Assembly (NCBI RefSeq): GCF_019396385.1
Contig: NZ_JAHKRN010000003.1
Span: 186,001-250,000, forward strand
Direction of reading: 5' to 3'
From: Nonomuraea harbinensis
Lineage (GTDB): Bacteria > Actinomycetota > Actinomycetes > Streptosporangiales > Streptosporangiaceae
DNA length: 64,000 nucleotides
Made by a program: the position numbers and the translations under genes
Shown: in pieces, positions 8,492 to 17,329 of the stretch
Layout: each line of letters starts with the position of its first letter
Numbering within the stretch: position 1 is the first letter of the stretch
Notes under the pieces: model-generated
Seen by the model: only the letters and a program-made list of their open reading frames with translations
Databases searched by the model: none
What the model was told of the DNA's origin: nothing

Positions 8492-9382
8492 GTGCGTCGG
8501 CGGACAATGAGGGCGATGGACATCGAGTCGCCGGAAAAGCTCATCGAGCTGCTCGACCGGCATGCGTATCTGGCCGACGAAGGTCTGGCCACGGCCGCGT
8601 TCCTGGCGCTGCGGATGCGGCGGCCGCTGTTCCTGGAAGGGGAGGCGGGCGTCGGGAAGACCGAGCTGGCCAAGACCCTGGCCGGACTGCTCGGGGCGCC
8701 GCTGATCCGGCTGCAGTGCTACGAAGGGCTGGACGCCGCGCAGGCCCTGTACGACTGGGACTTCGCCCGGCAGCTGCTGCACCTGAAGGCGGCAGAGGTC
8801 GCCGGCGTGACCGACGTGCGGCGGCTCGAAGGGGAGATCTACGAGCGGCGCTTCCTCATCGCGCGGCCGCTGCTCAAGGCGCTGGAGACGCAGCCGAGCG
8901 TGCTGCTGGTCGACGAGATCGACCGGGCCGACGACGAGTTCGAGGCGTTCCTGCTGGAGGTGCTCTCCGACTTCACCATCTCCGTCCCGGAGCTCGGCAC
9001 GATCAGGGCGGAGTCGCCGCCGGTCGTGGTGGTGACCTCCAACCGGACGCGGGAGGTGCACGACGCGCTCAAGCGCCGCTGCCTCTACCACTGGCTGGAG
9101 CATCCGAGCTTCGAGCGGGAGGTGGCGATCCTGCTGCGCCGCCTGCCCGCCTGCACCGAGACACTGGCCCGGCAGGTCGCCGGGGCCGCCGAGCGGCTGC
9201 GCGGGGCCGACCTGGTCAAGCCGCCGGGCATCGCCGAGACCCTCGACTGGACCGAGGCGCTGCTGACGCTCGGCGCCGACGAGCTCGACCCTGGCCGGGC
9301 GGCCGCCACGCTGGGCGCCGCGCTCAAGTACCGGGAGGACGTCGAACGCGTCCTGGGCAACGGGCTGCTCCGACATGACTGA
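8492..9382 (+). CDS. MoxR-type AAA+ ATPase, CoxD-like
   Basis: A 296-aa AAA+ ATPase with Walker A GEAGVGKT (about residues 50-57), Walker B VLLVDEIDRAD, and the sensor segment VVTSNRTREVHDALKRRC. CoxD of carbon monoxide dehydrogenase bacteria is such an ATPase that works with the VWA protein CoxE to insert the Cu/Mo-sulfur centre. The next gene is CoxE-like and overlaps by 8 nt. Three in-frame starts are close (GTG 8492, ATG 8507, ATG 8516); the ribosome site is weak, so the true start is uncertain by eight residues. No dehydrogenase subunit lies nearby. Confidence 0.85.
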   Translation: MRRRTMRAMDIESPEKLIELLDRHAYLADEGLATAAFLALRMRRPLFLEGEAGVGKTELAKTLAGLLGAPLIRLQCYEGLDAAQALYDWDFARQLLHLKAAEVAGVTDVRRLEGEIYERRFLIARPLLKALETQPSVLLVDEIDRADDEFEAFLLEVLSDFTISVPELGTIRAESPPVVVVTSNRTREVHDALKRRCLYHWLEHPSFEREVAILLRRLPACTETLARQVAGAAERLRGADLVKPPGIAETLDWTEALLTLGADELDPGRAAATLGAALKYREDVERVLGNGLLRHD

Positions 9383-10445
9383 TTTGGCCGCCACGATGAC
9401 CGGGTTCGCCCGTACCCTCAGGGCGGCCGGGGTCGCGGCCGACCACGAGCGCACCCAGGGCTTCCTGCGCGCGCTGGAGCAGCTGGACATCGCGGTCCCC
9501 GGCGACGTCTACTGGGCGGGCCGCCTCACGCTCTGCGCCGGCCCCGACGACCTGCCCCGCTACGACCGTTGCTTCCACGCGTACTTCGGCGGCGCCAAGG
9601 CCACCACCGCCCCGGCCGCCGTCACCTCCGTCACCCGCTACACCGCGGCGGGCGAGAGCGCGGAGGGCGGGCGCGAGGGCGAGGCCGCGCCCGCCACCGC
9701 CAGCAGCACCGAGGTCCTGCGCCACCGGGACGTCGCCAGGCTCACCGAGGCCGAGCGCGCCGAGGTGCACCGGATGCTGACCATGCTCAGGGCCAGGCGG
9801 GCCACACGCCGCTCGCGCCGGTACGAGAGCGCCCACCGTGGCGTGCTCGACCAGCGCCGCACCATCCGCGACGCGCTCAGGAAGGGCGAGGTGGCCAGGC
9901 TGCGGCGCCGCCGGCACACCACCAGGCCGCGCCGCGTCGTGCTCTTCGTCGACGTGAGCGGCTCGATGTCGCCGTACGCCGAGACGCTGCTGCGGTTCGC
10001 GCACGCCCTGGTGCGCAGCGAGCCGCGGGCCACCCGCGTGTTCTCGGTCGGCACCCGGCTCACCGCCGTCACCGCCGAGCTGCGCCACCGCGACCCGGGC
10101 ACCGCGCTCGACGCGGTGTCGCGGGCCATCCCCGACTGGAGCGGCGGCACCCGGCTGGGGGAGGAGCTGAAGGAGTTCCTGTCCCGGCACAGCGCGCGCG
10201 GCGCGACCGTGGTCATCGCCTCCGACGGCTGGGAACGGGGCGACCCCGAACTGCTGCGCGCCCAGATGGCCCGGCTGGCCCGGCAGGCGCACCGGGTGAT
10301 CTGGGTCAACCCACACAAGGGGTACGAGGACTACCAGCCGCTCACCGGCGGCATGCGGGCCGCCCTGCCCTACCTCGACGCCCTGGTGGCCGGGCACAGC
10401 CTGGCCGCCTACGAGGAACTCACCGAAAGGCTCGCCCATGCGTGA
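9375..10445 (+). CDS. VWA-domain protein, CoxE family
   Basis: A 356-aa cytosolic protein with a von Willebrand A fold in its C-terminal half. The MIDAS metal site is intact: DVSGSMS (near residue 194), the Thr in SGGTRLG, and the Asp in ASDGWERGDP. The N-terminal half begins with a helical region found in CoxE-type proteins, and an Arg-rich stretch (RARRATRRSRR, LRRRRHTTRPRR) precedes the VWA domain. CoxE partners a MoxR ATPase as a chaperone for metal-cofactor assembly. It overlaps the ATPase and the XdhC gene by 8 nt each, implying coupled translation. Confidence 0.86.
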   Translation: MTDLAATMTGFARTLRAAGVAADHERTQGFLRALEQLDIAVPGDVYWAGRLTLCAGPDDLPRYDRCFHAYFGGAKATTAPAAVTSVTRYTAAGESAEGGREGEAAPATASSTEVLRHRDVARLTEAERAEVHRMLTMLRARRATRRSRRYESAHRGVLDQRRTIRDALRKGEVARLRRRRHTTRPRRVVLFVDVSGSMSPYAETLLRFAHALVRSEPRATRVFSVGTRLTAVTAELRHRDPGTALDAVSRAIPDWSGGTRLGEELKEFLSRHSARGATVVIASDGWERGDPELLRAQMARLARQAHRVIWVNPHKGYEDYQPLTGGMRAALPYLDALVAGHSLAAYEELTERLAHA

Positions 10446-11526
10446 CGTGCTCCCGGAGATCATGCGCTGGTGGAGGTCGGGGCTCGAGTTCGGGCTCGCG
10501 ACGGTGGTCGGCACGTTCAACAGCGCGCCCAGGCCACCGGGCGCCGCCATGGCGGTGCGCGGCGACGAGGTGGTCGGCAGCGTGTCCGGCGGATGCGTCG
10601 AGGGCGCCGTGTTCGAGCTCGCCACCGAGACCCGCCGCCCGGTGCTGCAGAGGTACGGGGTCAGCGACGACGACGCGTTCGCCGTCGGGCTCACCTGCGG
10701 CGGCATCATCGACATCTTCGTCGAGCCGATCTCCCGCGACACCTTCCCCGAGCTGGGCGACGTGGCCGCCTCGATCGAGGAGCACGAGCCGGTCGCCGTC
10801 GCCACCGTCCTCTCCGGCCCCGGCGAGGTCGGCGCCCGCCGGATCATCTGGCCCGGCCGCTCCTCCGGCTCGCTCGGCCCCGGCCGCCTCGACGACGCGG
10901 TGGACGACGACGCCCGCGGCATGCTCGCCCAGGGGCTGACCGGCATCCGCCACTACGGCGGCGAGGGCGAGCGGCGGCTGGACGACCTGGCCGTGTTCGT
11001 GCACTCGTTCGCGCCGCCGCCGCGCATGCTGGTGTTCGGCGCGATCGACTTCGCCGCGGCCGTCGCCCGGGTCGGCAAGTTCCTCGGCTACCACGTCACC
11101 GTGTGCGACGCCCGGCCCGTCTTCGCCACCCCCAAGCGCTTCCCCGACGCCGACGAGGTCGTGGTCAAGTGGCCGCACGACTATCTGGCCTCCGTCTCGG
11201 TGGACGAGCGCACCGTGATCTGCGTGCTCACCCATGATCCCAAGTTCGACGTGCCGCTGCTGGAGGTGGCGCTGCGCACCCCCGCCGGGTACGTGGGCGC
11301 CATGGGTTCGCGGCGCACCCACGAGGACCGGCTGGACCGGTTGCGCGAGGCCGGGATGACCGGCGAGGAGCTGGCCCGGCTGCGCTCGCCCATCGGGCTG
11401 GACCTGGGGGCGCGCACTCCGGAGGAGACGGCCGTCTCCATCGCCGCCGAGCTGATCCAGCTCCGCTGGGGCGGGTCCGGCCGGCCGCTGTCGACCACCC
11501 GGGGCCGCATCCACCACGACGGGTAG
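10438..11526 (+). CDS. XdhC/CoxI-family molybdenum cofactor maturation protein
   Basis: A 362-aa protein. The N-terminal XdhC domain has TVVGTFNSAPRPPGAAMAV and SVSGGCVEGAVFE with TCGGIIDIFVE. A Rossmann-like C-terminal domain starts near PRMLVFGAIDFAAAVA and ends with YVGAMGSRRTHEDRL and GLDLGARTPEETAVSIAAE. XdhC binds molybdenum cofactor, helps its sulfuration and delivers it to xanthine-dehydrogenase-like hydroxylases. It sits with CoxD/CoxE-like genes and a nucleotidyltransferase, a standard maturation set, but its client enzyme is not in this window. Confidence 0.9.
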   Translation: MRDVLPEIMRWWRSGLEFGLATVVGTFNSAPRPPGAAMAVRGDEVVGSVSGGCVEGAVFELATETRRPVLQRYGVSDDDAFAVGLTCGGIIDIFVEPISRDTFPELGDVAASIEEHEPVAVATVLSGPGEVGARRIIWPGRSSGSLGPGRLDDAVDDDARGMLAQGLTGIRHYGGEGERRLDDLAVFVHSFAPPPRMLVFGAIDFAAAVARVGKFLGYHVTVCDARPVFATPKRFPDADEVVVKWPHDYLASVSVDERTVICVLTHDPKFDVPLLEVALRTPAGYVGAMGSRRTHEDRLDRLREAGMTGEELARLRSPIGLDLGARTPEETAVSIAAELIQLRWGGSGRPLSTTRGRIHHDG

Positions 11527-11537
11527 GGGACGGCCAT

Positions 11538-12113
11538 ATGAAGGGGAGCGGGGTGGCGGGGCTGCTGCTCGCGGCCGGCGAGGGCTCCCGGCTGGGCAGG
11601 CCGAAGGCGCTGCTGGAGCTGGCCGGGGAGCGGCTGGTCGACCGGGGGGTGCGGCTGCTGGAGGAGGGCGGCTGCCACCCGGTCGTGGTGGTGCTCGGGG
11701 CGGCGACCGTGCAGGTGCGGGGGGCGGTGGCCGTGCGCAACCCGGACTGGCGGTCCGGCATGGGGTCCTCCCTGCGGGCCGGCCTGGCGGCGCTGCCCGC
11801 CGAGTCGCGGGCCGTGGTGATCGCGCTGGTGGACCAGCCGCTGGTGCGGGCCGAGGCGGTGCGCGCGCTGATCGCCTCCGGCGCCGGGGTGGCCGTCGCC
11901 ACGTACGGCGGCCGGCGCAGGAACCCGGTGCTGATCGAGCGCCGCCACTTCGCCGAGGTCGCCGCCCTGGCCCGCGGCGACGTGGGCGCCCGCCCGTTCC
12001 TGGCCGCCCATCCGGAGCTGGTGACCGAGGTGCCGTGCGCCGGCGACCCCGCCGACATCGACACCCCCGGCGATCTGGCCAGGCTGGAGCCTCGGCTGCT
12101 GGAACCTGAGTGA
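11538..12113 (+). CDS. MobA/MocA-like molybdopterin nucleotidyltransferase
   Basis: A 191-aa NTP-transferase with the nucleotide-binding start GLLLAAGEGSRLGRPKALLEL and the metal-binding region ALVDQPLV, then RNPVLIE and DIDTPGDLARLEP. Short proteins of this type (MocA, NboR-like) transfer CMP to molybdopterin to make the cytosine dinucleotide cofactor used by xanthine-dehydrogenase/CO-dehydrogenase family enzymes. Its place right after XdhC supports CMP transfer over GMP transfer, but this is inference. It ends the four-gene unit. Confidence 0.82.
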   Translation: MKGSGVAGLLLAAGEGSRLGRPKALLELAGERLVDRGVRLLEEGGCHPVVVVLGAATVQVRGAVAVRNPDWRSGMGSSLRAGLAALPAESRAVVIALVDQPLVRAEAVRALIASGAGVAVATYGGRRRNPVLIERRHFAEVAALARGDVGARPFLAAHPELVTEVPCAGDPADIDTPGDLARLEPRLLEPE

Positions 12114-12134
12114 GCGGCCGCGGTCGCGTCGTCG

Positions 12135-13031
12135 TCAGAGGCGGAACGAGGCGACGGCGGCCCGGTGGTCGCTGCCGGTGGCCGGGGCCACCTCGGCCCG
12201 CGTGGCGGTCATCCCGCGGAACAGGATGTGGTCCGGCCGCGTCACCGGGAACCCGGCCGGCCAGGTGAACCCGAACCCGTCGCCCGCGACCTCCTGCGCG
12301 TCGGTCAGCGGCGGCGTCAGCCCGCGCATGCCCCGGTCGGTGGTGGCCGTGTTGAGGTCGCCCAGCAGCAGGATCCGCTTGCTGCCGTCGCGGTCGATCA
12401 GCTTGCGCGCCTGCGCCAGCGAGGCGTCCCTGGAGGTGGTCTCGCCCGGCCGCGCCGAGGCGAGGTGCATCACGTACACGGTCACGTCGCCCTTGGGGGT
12501 CCGCACGGTCGCGCGCAGGGCGCGCACCCAGCCCATGCCGACGTCCAGCGGGCGCTCGCGGCTGATCGGGTAGCGGCTCCACAGGCCGACGGTGCTCACC
12601 GCGTAACGGTGCTCGAACATCCGGTTGAGCTGCTTGGCCGCCGGGCCGCCCGGGGTGAGCTCCTGCGCCGCCAGCAGGTCGAGGTCCTCGGCGACGGCGC
12701 GTACGGCCTCGCCCGAGGCGTCGTTGCGCACGCCCACGTTCACCGTGCCGACCGCCAGGTCGCTCGGCCCGCCGGGCGGGGTGCGCAGCAGCGCGGGACC
12801 GAACATGACGCCCCACACGGCCGCCGGAGCCAGCACGGCGCCGACGGCCGCGGTGGAGCGGGCCAGGGCCGCGCCCAGCAGCAGGACCGGCACGGCCAGG
12901 CCCAGCCACGGCAGCAGGCTCTCCATGACCGTCGTGAAACCGCCCAGGGCCGGCACGTAGCGGTGTCCGGCCAGGACCACGGCGAGGACGGCGGACACGA
13001 CGACGACGACGCGCTTCAGCACTCTGACCAA
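12135..13031 (-). CDS. Endonuclease/exonuclease/phosphatase-family membrane protein
   Basis: About 298 aa. Three N-terminal hydrophobic helices (VVVVVSAVLAVVLAG, LLPWLGLAVPVLLLGAALA, AVGAVLAPAAVWGVMFGPALL) precede an EEP-fold domain with the TVNVG and AQELT metal-site segments, LLGDLNTATTDR and the C-terminal TGSDHRAAVASF (SDH motif). The catalytic domain should face the outside. The start is uncertain: TTG at 13031 is 5 nt after GAGGGG, while GTG at 13022 is 14 nt after it. It converges on the MobA-like gene. Substrate (nucleic acid or phosphoester) is unknown. Confidence 0.78.
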   Translation of the reverse strand: MVRVLKRVVVVVSAVLAVVLAGHRYVPALGGFTTVMESLLPWLGLAVPVLLLGAALARSTAAVGAVLAPAAVWGVMFGPALLRTPPGGPSDLAVGTVNVGVRNDASGEAVRAVAEDLDLLAAQELTPGGPAAKQLNRMFEHRYAVSTVGLWSRYPISRERPLDVGMGWVRALRATVRTPKGDVTVYVMHLASARPGETTSRDASLAQARKLIDRDGSKRILLLGDLNTATTDRGMRGLTPPLTDAQEVAGDGFGFTWPAGFPVTRPDHILFRGMTATRAEVAPATGSDHRAAVASFRL

Positions 13032-13112
13032 GGTAGCCCCTCGCTGGCTCCAGCGCGGACACGCTAACCTGACGGCATCGGAACGGAACATCATTCTGTG
13101 GTGGGAGCGGGC

Positions 13113-14153
13113 ATGCGGATCGGAATGACACTGGGCTACTCCGGGGGATTCAAGGAGACGGTGGGAGAGCTCGCCGACTACGAGAAGGCCGGGCTCGACA
13201 TCGTCTTCGTCGCGGAGGCCTACAGCTTCGACGCGGTCAGCCAGATGGGATACATCGCGGCCGTCACCGAGCGGCTGCAGATCGCCTCCGGCATCCTGCC
13301 GATCTACTCGCGCACGCCCGCCCTGATGGCCATGACGGCCGCGGGCCTCGACTACATCTCCGACGGCCGCTTCACCCTCGGCCTCGGCTCCTCCGGCCCG
13401 CAGGTCATCGAGGGCTTCCACGGCGTGCCCTACACCGCCCCGATCGGCCGCACCCGCGAGGTCATCGAGATCTGCCGCAAGGTGTGGCGGCGCGAGCGCC
13501 TGCAGTACGACGGCCGCCACTACACCCTGCCGCTGCCGCCCGACCAGGGCACCGGCCTGGGCAAGCCCCTCAAGATCATCAACCACCCGGTACGTTCCCG
13601 CATCCCGATCGTGCTCGCCGCCATCGGCCCCAAGAACGTCGAGCTGGCCGCCGAGCTGGCCGAAGGCTGGGAGCCGATCTTCTACGTGCCGGAGAAGGCC
13701 GCCGACGTGTGGGGCGCCGCGCTGGCCGCCGGCAAGGCCAGGCGCGACCCCGAGCTGGGCGAGCTGGACGTGGTCGCCCAGGCGTCCCTCTACATCGGCG
13801 ACGACGCCGACGGCCTGCTGGACCTCGGCCGGCCGATGGCCGCCCTCTACATCGGCGGCATGGGCGCCAAGGGCAAGAACTTCTACAACAACCTCGCCAG
13901 GCGCTACGGCTACGAGAAGGAGGCCGAGCAGATCCAGGAGCTCTACCTCGACGGCAAGAAGGACGAGGCGGCGGCGCTGGTGCCGCGCGAGCTGCTGGAG
14001 AAGATGTCGCTGATCGGCGACGAGGCCTACGTCCGCGACCGGATGCAGGCGATGAAGGAGTCCGGCGTCACCACGCTGAACGTCACCCCGCTCGGCCGCA
14101 CCCATGAGGAGCGCGTCCGCCTGATCGAGACCATCAAGGACATCGCCTCCTGA
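13113..14153 (+). CDS. LLM-class F420-dependent oxidoreductase (Rv3520c-like)
   Basis: A 346-aa luciferase-like TIM-barrel flavin/F420 oxidoreductase. Visible features are the start MRIGMTLGYSGGF, FVAEAYSFDAVSQMGY, ASGILPIYSRTPALMAM, the LGLGSSGPQVIEGFHG cofactor-phosphate loop and ERVRLIETIKDI at the end. This subgroup (Rv3520c type) is predicted to use coenzyme F420, which fits an actinomycete host. ATG at 13113 is preferred over GTG at 13098 because GGGAG lies just upstream. It stands alone and is followed by a terminator hairpin. The substrate is unknown. Confidence 0.86.
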   Translation: MRIGMTLGYSGGFKETVGELADYEKAGLDIVFVAEAYSFDAVSQMGYIAAVTERLQIASGILPIYSRTPALMAMTAAGLDYISDGRFTLGLGSSGPQVIEGFHGVPYTAPIGRTREVIEICRKVWRRERLQYDGRHYTLPLPPDQGTGLGKPLKIINHPVRSRIPIVLAAIGPKNVELAAELAEGWEPIFYVPEKAADVWGAALAAGKARRDPELGELDVVAQASLYIGDDADGLLDLGRPMAALYIGGMGAKGKNFYNNLARRYGYEKEAEQIQELYLDGKKDEAAALVPRELLEKMSLIGDEAYVRDRMQAMKESGVTTLNVTPLGRTHEERVRLIETIKDIAS

Positions 14154-14180
14154 TCACCACCGCACCGGTACGCACCCGTC

Positions 14181-14221
14181 GAAACGCCCGTCTTCCCCGT
14201 GCTGGAGGAGGCGGGCGTTTC
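14181..14221 (+). terminator. Intrinsic terminator-like hairpin
   Basis: GAAACGCCCG (14181-14190) and CGGGCGTTTC (14212-14221) are perfectly complementary, and pairing continues inward with TCTTCC against the GGAGGAG side. It lies between the F420 oxidoreductase stop and the pseudokinase gene and likely separates the two transcription units. Confidence 0.65.
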
Positions 14222-14272
14222 CGTTGGGGCCTAAGGTTGGTCGAAAACTGAAGTTTGAGCATTGGCGGAGAT

Positions 14273-15664
14273 ATGTCCGACGCGACGCCGTCCCTGGTCG
14301 CCGGGCGGTACCGGCTTGATGAGCGCATCGGCAGCGGTTCGATGGGCGAGGTGTGGCGGGGGTACGACACCCGCGCCGACTGGACCGTGGCTGTGAAGAT
14401 GCTGGGAGCCAAGGCGGTTGGGGCGGCCACCAGGGAGGTGCTGCGCCAGCACGCCCAGGCCGTGGCCCGGGTGATCCATCCCAACGTCGCCATGGTGCTG
14501 GACGTGGGGGAGCACGAAGGGTCCCCGTTCCTGGTGACGGAGTTCCTCACCGGGCCGAGCCTCGGCGAGGAGCTCGCCGGGCGCGGGCCGCTCAAGGTGG
14601 TGGAGGTGTGCGACCTGGCCGGGCAGGCCGCGGCCGGCCTGGACGCGGCGCACCGCGCGGGCCTGGTGCACGGCAAGGTCGGGCCCGACAGCTTCCGGAT
14701 GGCCGGCAGCGGCGTGCTCAAGGTCGTCGGGTTCGGCCTGACGGGCCGCCCCGGCGGCGACCCCCGCTACCAGGCGCCCGAGCGGCTCGCCGGAGGCGAC
14801 GGGCAGGCGTCGGCCGACCTGTACGGGCTCGGCGCGGTCTGCTACGAGCTGCTCACCGGCCAGGCGCCCGCCAGGGAGGGCGCGATCGCGCCGCCCAGTA
14901 CCCTGCGCCAGGGCGTGCCCGCCGAGCTGGACCGGTTACTGCTCGCCATGCTCGACCCCGAGCCCGCCAAGCGGCCCGCCAGCGGCGAGGCGGTGCGCCG
15001 CGCGCTGGCCGTCATCGCCAGGCCCAGGGCCGCCGCGCCCGCGCCATCCGCCCCCGCCGCGACCCCGGCCGCGCGGGCCGGGGACACCGCGATCTACGAC
15101 GCGTCCGAGCTGGCGCCGCCCCCGCCGTCCGGCCGCGAGAACCGCCGCCTGTTCGTCCAGGCCGGCGTGGCCCTCGCGGCCATCGTGGCGGTCACCATAG
15201 TCATGATCTTCCTGGCGAGCGGGGACGAGGACCCGCCAGAGGCCGCCCCCACCACGCAGGCCACCGGCGAGGCGCCGCCCTCACCGACCCCCACGCCGAC
15301 CCCGACCCCCACGCCCACTTTCACGGCCGAGCCGGAGCCCACCGAGCTCCGCGGCACCGACGCCCTGCCCATCCCGAAGGGCACCGTCGGCCAGTCGGTC
15401 CCGCCGGGCGGCTGGGAGACCTGGGTGAGGAGGTTCGACGAGGCGGTCAATGGCCAGATGGCCGTGGACGGCATGGACCCTCGTGTGGCGGGCAAGGCTC
15501 AGGACCGGCTCGGGAAAGCCGGGCGGAAGTTCGCCGAGGGCGACGAGAGGGGCGGCGTCAAGGAGGTCACCCACGTCATCCGCGACCTGCGCAAGGCACG
15601 GGACAAGCGCGAGATCGACCTGTCCGGCCCGCTGGCCGACTGGCTCAACGACTGGCAGATCTAG
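14273..15664 (+). CDS. Membrane-anchored Ser/Thr pseudokinase
   Basis: A 463-aa protein with the layout of an actinobacterial receptor kinase: kinase fold (about residues 13-260), Ala/Pro linker, one membrane helix near residue 310, a PTPTPT-rich stalk and a helical extracytoplasmic tail. The glycine loop (GSGSMG, 20-25) and VAVK lysine (K42) are kept. The catalytic loop reads HGKVGPDS (133-140) instead of HRDVKPxN, and the DFG motif reads GFG (153-155), so the catalytic base and the metal-binding Asp are both lost; the helix-C Glu also seems absent. It should bind partners or nucleotide but not phosphorylate. ATG 14273 follows GGCGGAG. Confidence 0.85.
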   Translation: MSDATPSLVAGRYRLDERIGSGSMGEVWRGYDTRADWTVAVKMLGAKAVGAATREVLRQHAQAVARVIHPNVAMVLDVGEHEGSPFLVTEFLTGPSLGEELAGRGPLKVVEVCDLAGQAAAGLDAAHRAGLVHGKVGPDSFRMAGSGVLKVVGFGLTGRPGGDPRYQAPERLAGGDGQASADLYGLGAVCYELLTGQAPAREGAIAPPSTLRQGVPAELDRLLLAMLDPEPAKRPASGEAVRRALAVIARPRAAAPAPSAPAATPAARAGDTAIYDASELAPPPPSGRENRRLFVQAGVALAAIVAVTIVMIFLASGDEDPPEAAPTTQATGEAPPSPTPTPTPTPTPTFTAEPEPTELRGTDALPIPKGTVGQSVPPGGWETWVRRFDEAVNGQMAVDGMDPRVAGKAQDRLGKAGRKFAEGDERGGVKEVTHVIRDLRKARDKREIDLSGPLADWLNDWQI

Positions 15665-15704
15665 CGGATAGTGGACCAACCGGAGATCCGCGTACATTAA
15701 GCGC

Positions 15705-16742
15705 GTGACCGTCAACTACGCACAGCGGCGAGCTCGGCTCGCGGCCCTGCTGCCCGCCCACGAGGTCGACGCCATGCTGGTCACCTCGACCGTCAACGTC
15801 CGCTACCTCACGGGACTCGTCAGCTCCAACGCCGCCGCCCTGATCAAGGCCGACGGCTCGGCGCTGCTGGTGACGGACAACCGCTACATCGAGAAGACGC
15901 ACGGCCTCGACGTCCAGGCGGTCGAGGCCGCCGACGTGGCCGGGGAGCTCGCCGCCCCAGGCGTCGGCATCGAGGCCGCCCACATGAGCGTCGCCACCTA
16001 CGAGCGGCTCGGGCCCGGGCTCGTGCCGCTCGGCCCGCTCGTCGAAGGGCTGCGCGCGGTCAAGGACGACGACGAGCTGGAGCTCCTCCGTACCGCCTGC
16101 GCCATCACCGACCAGGCCTTCGCCGACGTGCTGCACACCATCCGCCCCGGCGTCACCGAGCGCGACGTGGCCCGCCTCCTCGAAGCCCGCATGATCGAGC
16201 TCGGCGCCGCCAAGCCCGCCTTCGACACCATCGTCGCCGCAGGCCCGAACGGCGCCATCCCGCACCACGCCCCCACCGACCGCGAGCTGCGCTCCGGCGA
16301 GCTGGTCACCATCGACTTCGGCGCCGCCTACCAGGGCTACCACGCCGACATGACCCGCACCGTCTGCCTGGGCCCGCCCGCCGACTGGCAGAGCGAGGTC
16401 TACGACCTGGTCGCCGAGGCCCAGCGGGCCGGCCGGCACGCCGTCACCCCCGGCGCCACCGCCAAGGAGGTCGACGCCGCCGCCCGCTCCCTCATCGCCG
16501 CCGCGGGCCACGGCGACCATTTCCGGCACGGCCTCGGCCACGGCGTCGGGCTCGAGATCCATGAGGAGCCGTTCCTGGGCCCCGCACGTACCGGTAGACT
16601 TGAGGATCGAGTTCCGATCACCGTGGAGCCGGGGATCTACCTCCCGGGCCGGGGCGGTGTTCGCATCGAGGACACCCTCGTCACACGACAGGGCGAGCCG
16701 GAACTTTTCACCAAGACGACCAAGGAGCTGCTCGTCCTTTAG
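15705..16742 (+). CDS. pepQ: Xaa-Pro aminopeptidase / dipeptidase
   Basis: A 345-aa M24 metallopeptidase that cleaves Xaa-Pro bonds. The N-terminal creatinase-like domain runs to about residue 115; the pita-bread catalytic domain has all dinuclear metal ligands: Asp in TIDFGAAY, Asp in HADMTRTV, His in HGLGHGVG, Glu in TVEPGIYL and Glu in VRIEDTLV. It lies directly upstream of efp with a 25-nt gap, a conserved actinobacterial order (pepQ-efp-nusB). The connection to EF-P may relate to proline-rich proteins, but that is only a thought from context. Confidence 0.92.
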   Translation: MTVNYAQRRARLAALLPAHEVDAMLVTSTVNVRYLTGLVSSNAAALIKADGSALLVTDNRYIEKTHGLDVQAVEAADVAGELAAPGVGIEAAHMSVATYERLGPGLVPLGPLVEGLRAVKDDDELELLRTACAITDQAFADVLHTIRPGVTERDVARLLEARMIELGAAKPAFDTIVAAGPNGAIPHHAPTDRELRSGELVTIDFGAAYQGYHADMTRTVCLGPPADWQSEVYDLVAEAQRAGRHAVTPGATAKEVDAAARSLIAAAGHGDHFRHGLGHGVGLEIHEEPFLGPARTGRLEDRVPITVEPGIYLPGRGGVRIEDTLVTRQGEPELFTKTTKELLVL

Positions 16743-16767
16743 AGCGGCCACACGCGGGAGAGAACGA

Positions 16768-17328
16768 GTGGCGACAACCAACGACCTCAAGAACGGCATG
16801 GTGCTGAAGCTCGACGGTGGCGAGCTGTGGTCCGTTGTCGAGTTCCAGCACGTCAAGCCGGGCAAGGGCGGCGCGTTCGTGCGCACCAAGCTCAAGAACG
16901 TGCTCTCCGGCAAGGTCCTCGACAAGACCTTCAACGCCGGCGTCAAGGTCGAGGTGGCCAACGTCGACAAGCGCGAGATGCAATACTCCTACCGCGACGG
17001 CGACGACTTCGTGTTCATGGACACCGAGACCTACGACATGGTCAACGTGCCCTCCTCCACCGTCGGCGACGCCGCCAACTACATGCTGGAGAACACCCTG
17101 GCCACCGTGGCCTTCCACGAGGGCTCCGCGCTCTACGTCGACCTGCCCGCCGCGGTCGAGCTCACCATCGCCAGCACCGAGCCCGGCCTGCAGGGCGACC
17201 GCTCCACCGGCGGCACCAAGCCCGCCACGCTGGAGACCGACGCCGAGATCAAGGTGCCGCTCTTCATCACCACCGGCGAGCGGGTGAAGGTCGACACCCG
17301 CACCGGCGAATACCTCGGCCGGGCCTGA
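16768..17328 (+). CDS. efp: Translation elongation factor P
   Basis: Relieves ribosomes stalled at polyproline stretches by binding beside the P-site tRNA. It is 186 aa with three beta-barrel domains. Domain I begins [16 protein letters not shown]; its tip loop is KPGKGGAF with Lys33 at the modification position; the Pro residues around it match actinobacterial EF-P. GTG at 16768 has GGGAGAGAA upstream. Many proteins here (FtsI, FtsZ linker, kinases) are very proline-rich, which fits a need for EF-P. Confidence 0.96.
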   Translation: MATTNDLKNGMVLKLDGGELWSVVEFQHVKPGKGGAFVRTKLKNVLSGKVLDKTFNAGVKVEVANVDKREMQYSYRDGDDFVFMDTETYDMVNVPSSTVGDAANYMLENTLATVAFHEGSALYVDLPAAVELTIASTEPGLQGDRSTGGTKPATLETDAEIKVPLFITTGERVKVDTRTGEYLGRA

Positions 17329-17329
17329 G

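Noticed and set aside
8492..12113. A complete carbon monoxide dehydrogenase locus
   Set aside because: No CoxL, CoxM or CoxS subunit is present before or after the accessory genes; neighbours are unrelated.
10420..13131. 903-residue minus-strand open frame covering XdhC and the MobA-like gene
   Set aside because: No recognisable domain and composition typical of a wrong frame; the plus-strand genes are clear.
15280..15330. Pro-Thr repeat in the pseudokinase as a possible phase-variable microsatellite
   Set aside because: The DNA repeat is a 6-bp codon pair in frame, so changes would only alter stalk length; it is a normal cell-wall-spanning stalk.
14273..15664. The kinase-like gene as a decaying pseudogene
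   Set aside because: The frame is intact with a ribosome site, membrane helix and tail; only catalytic residues are changed, which fits a functional pseudokinase better.
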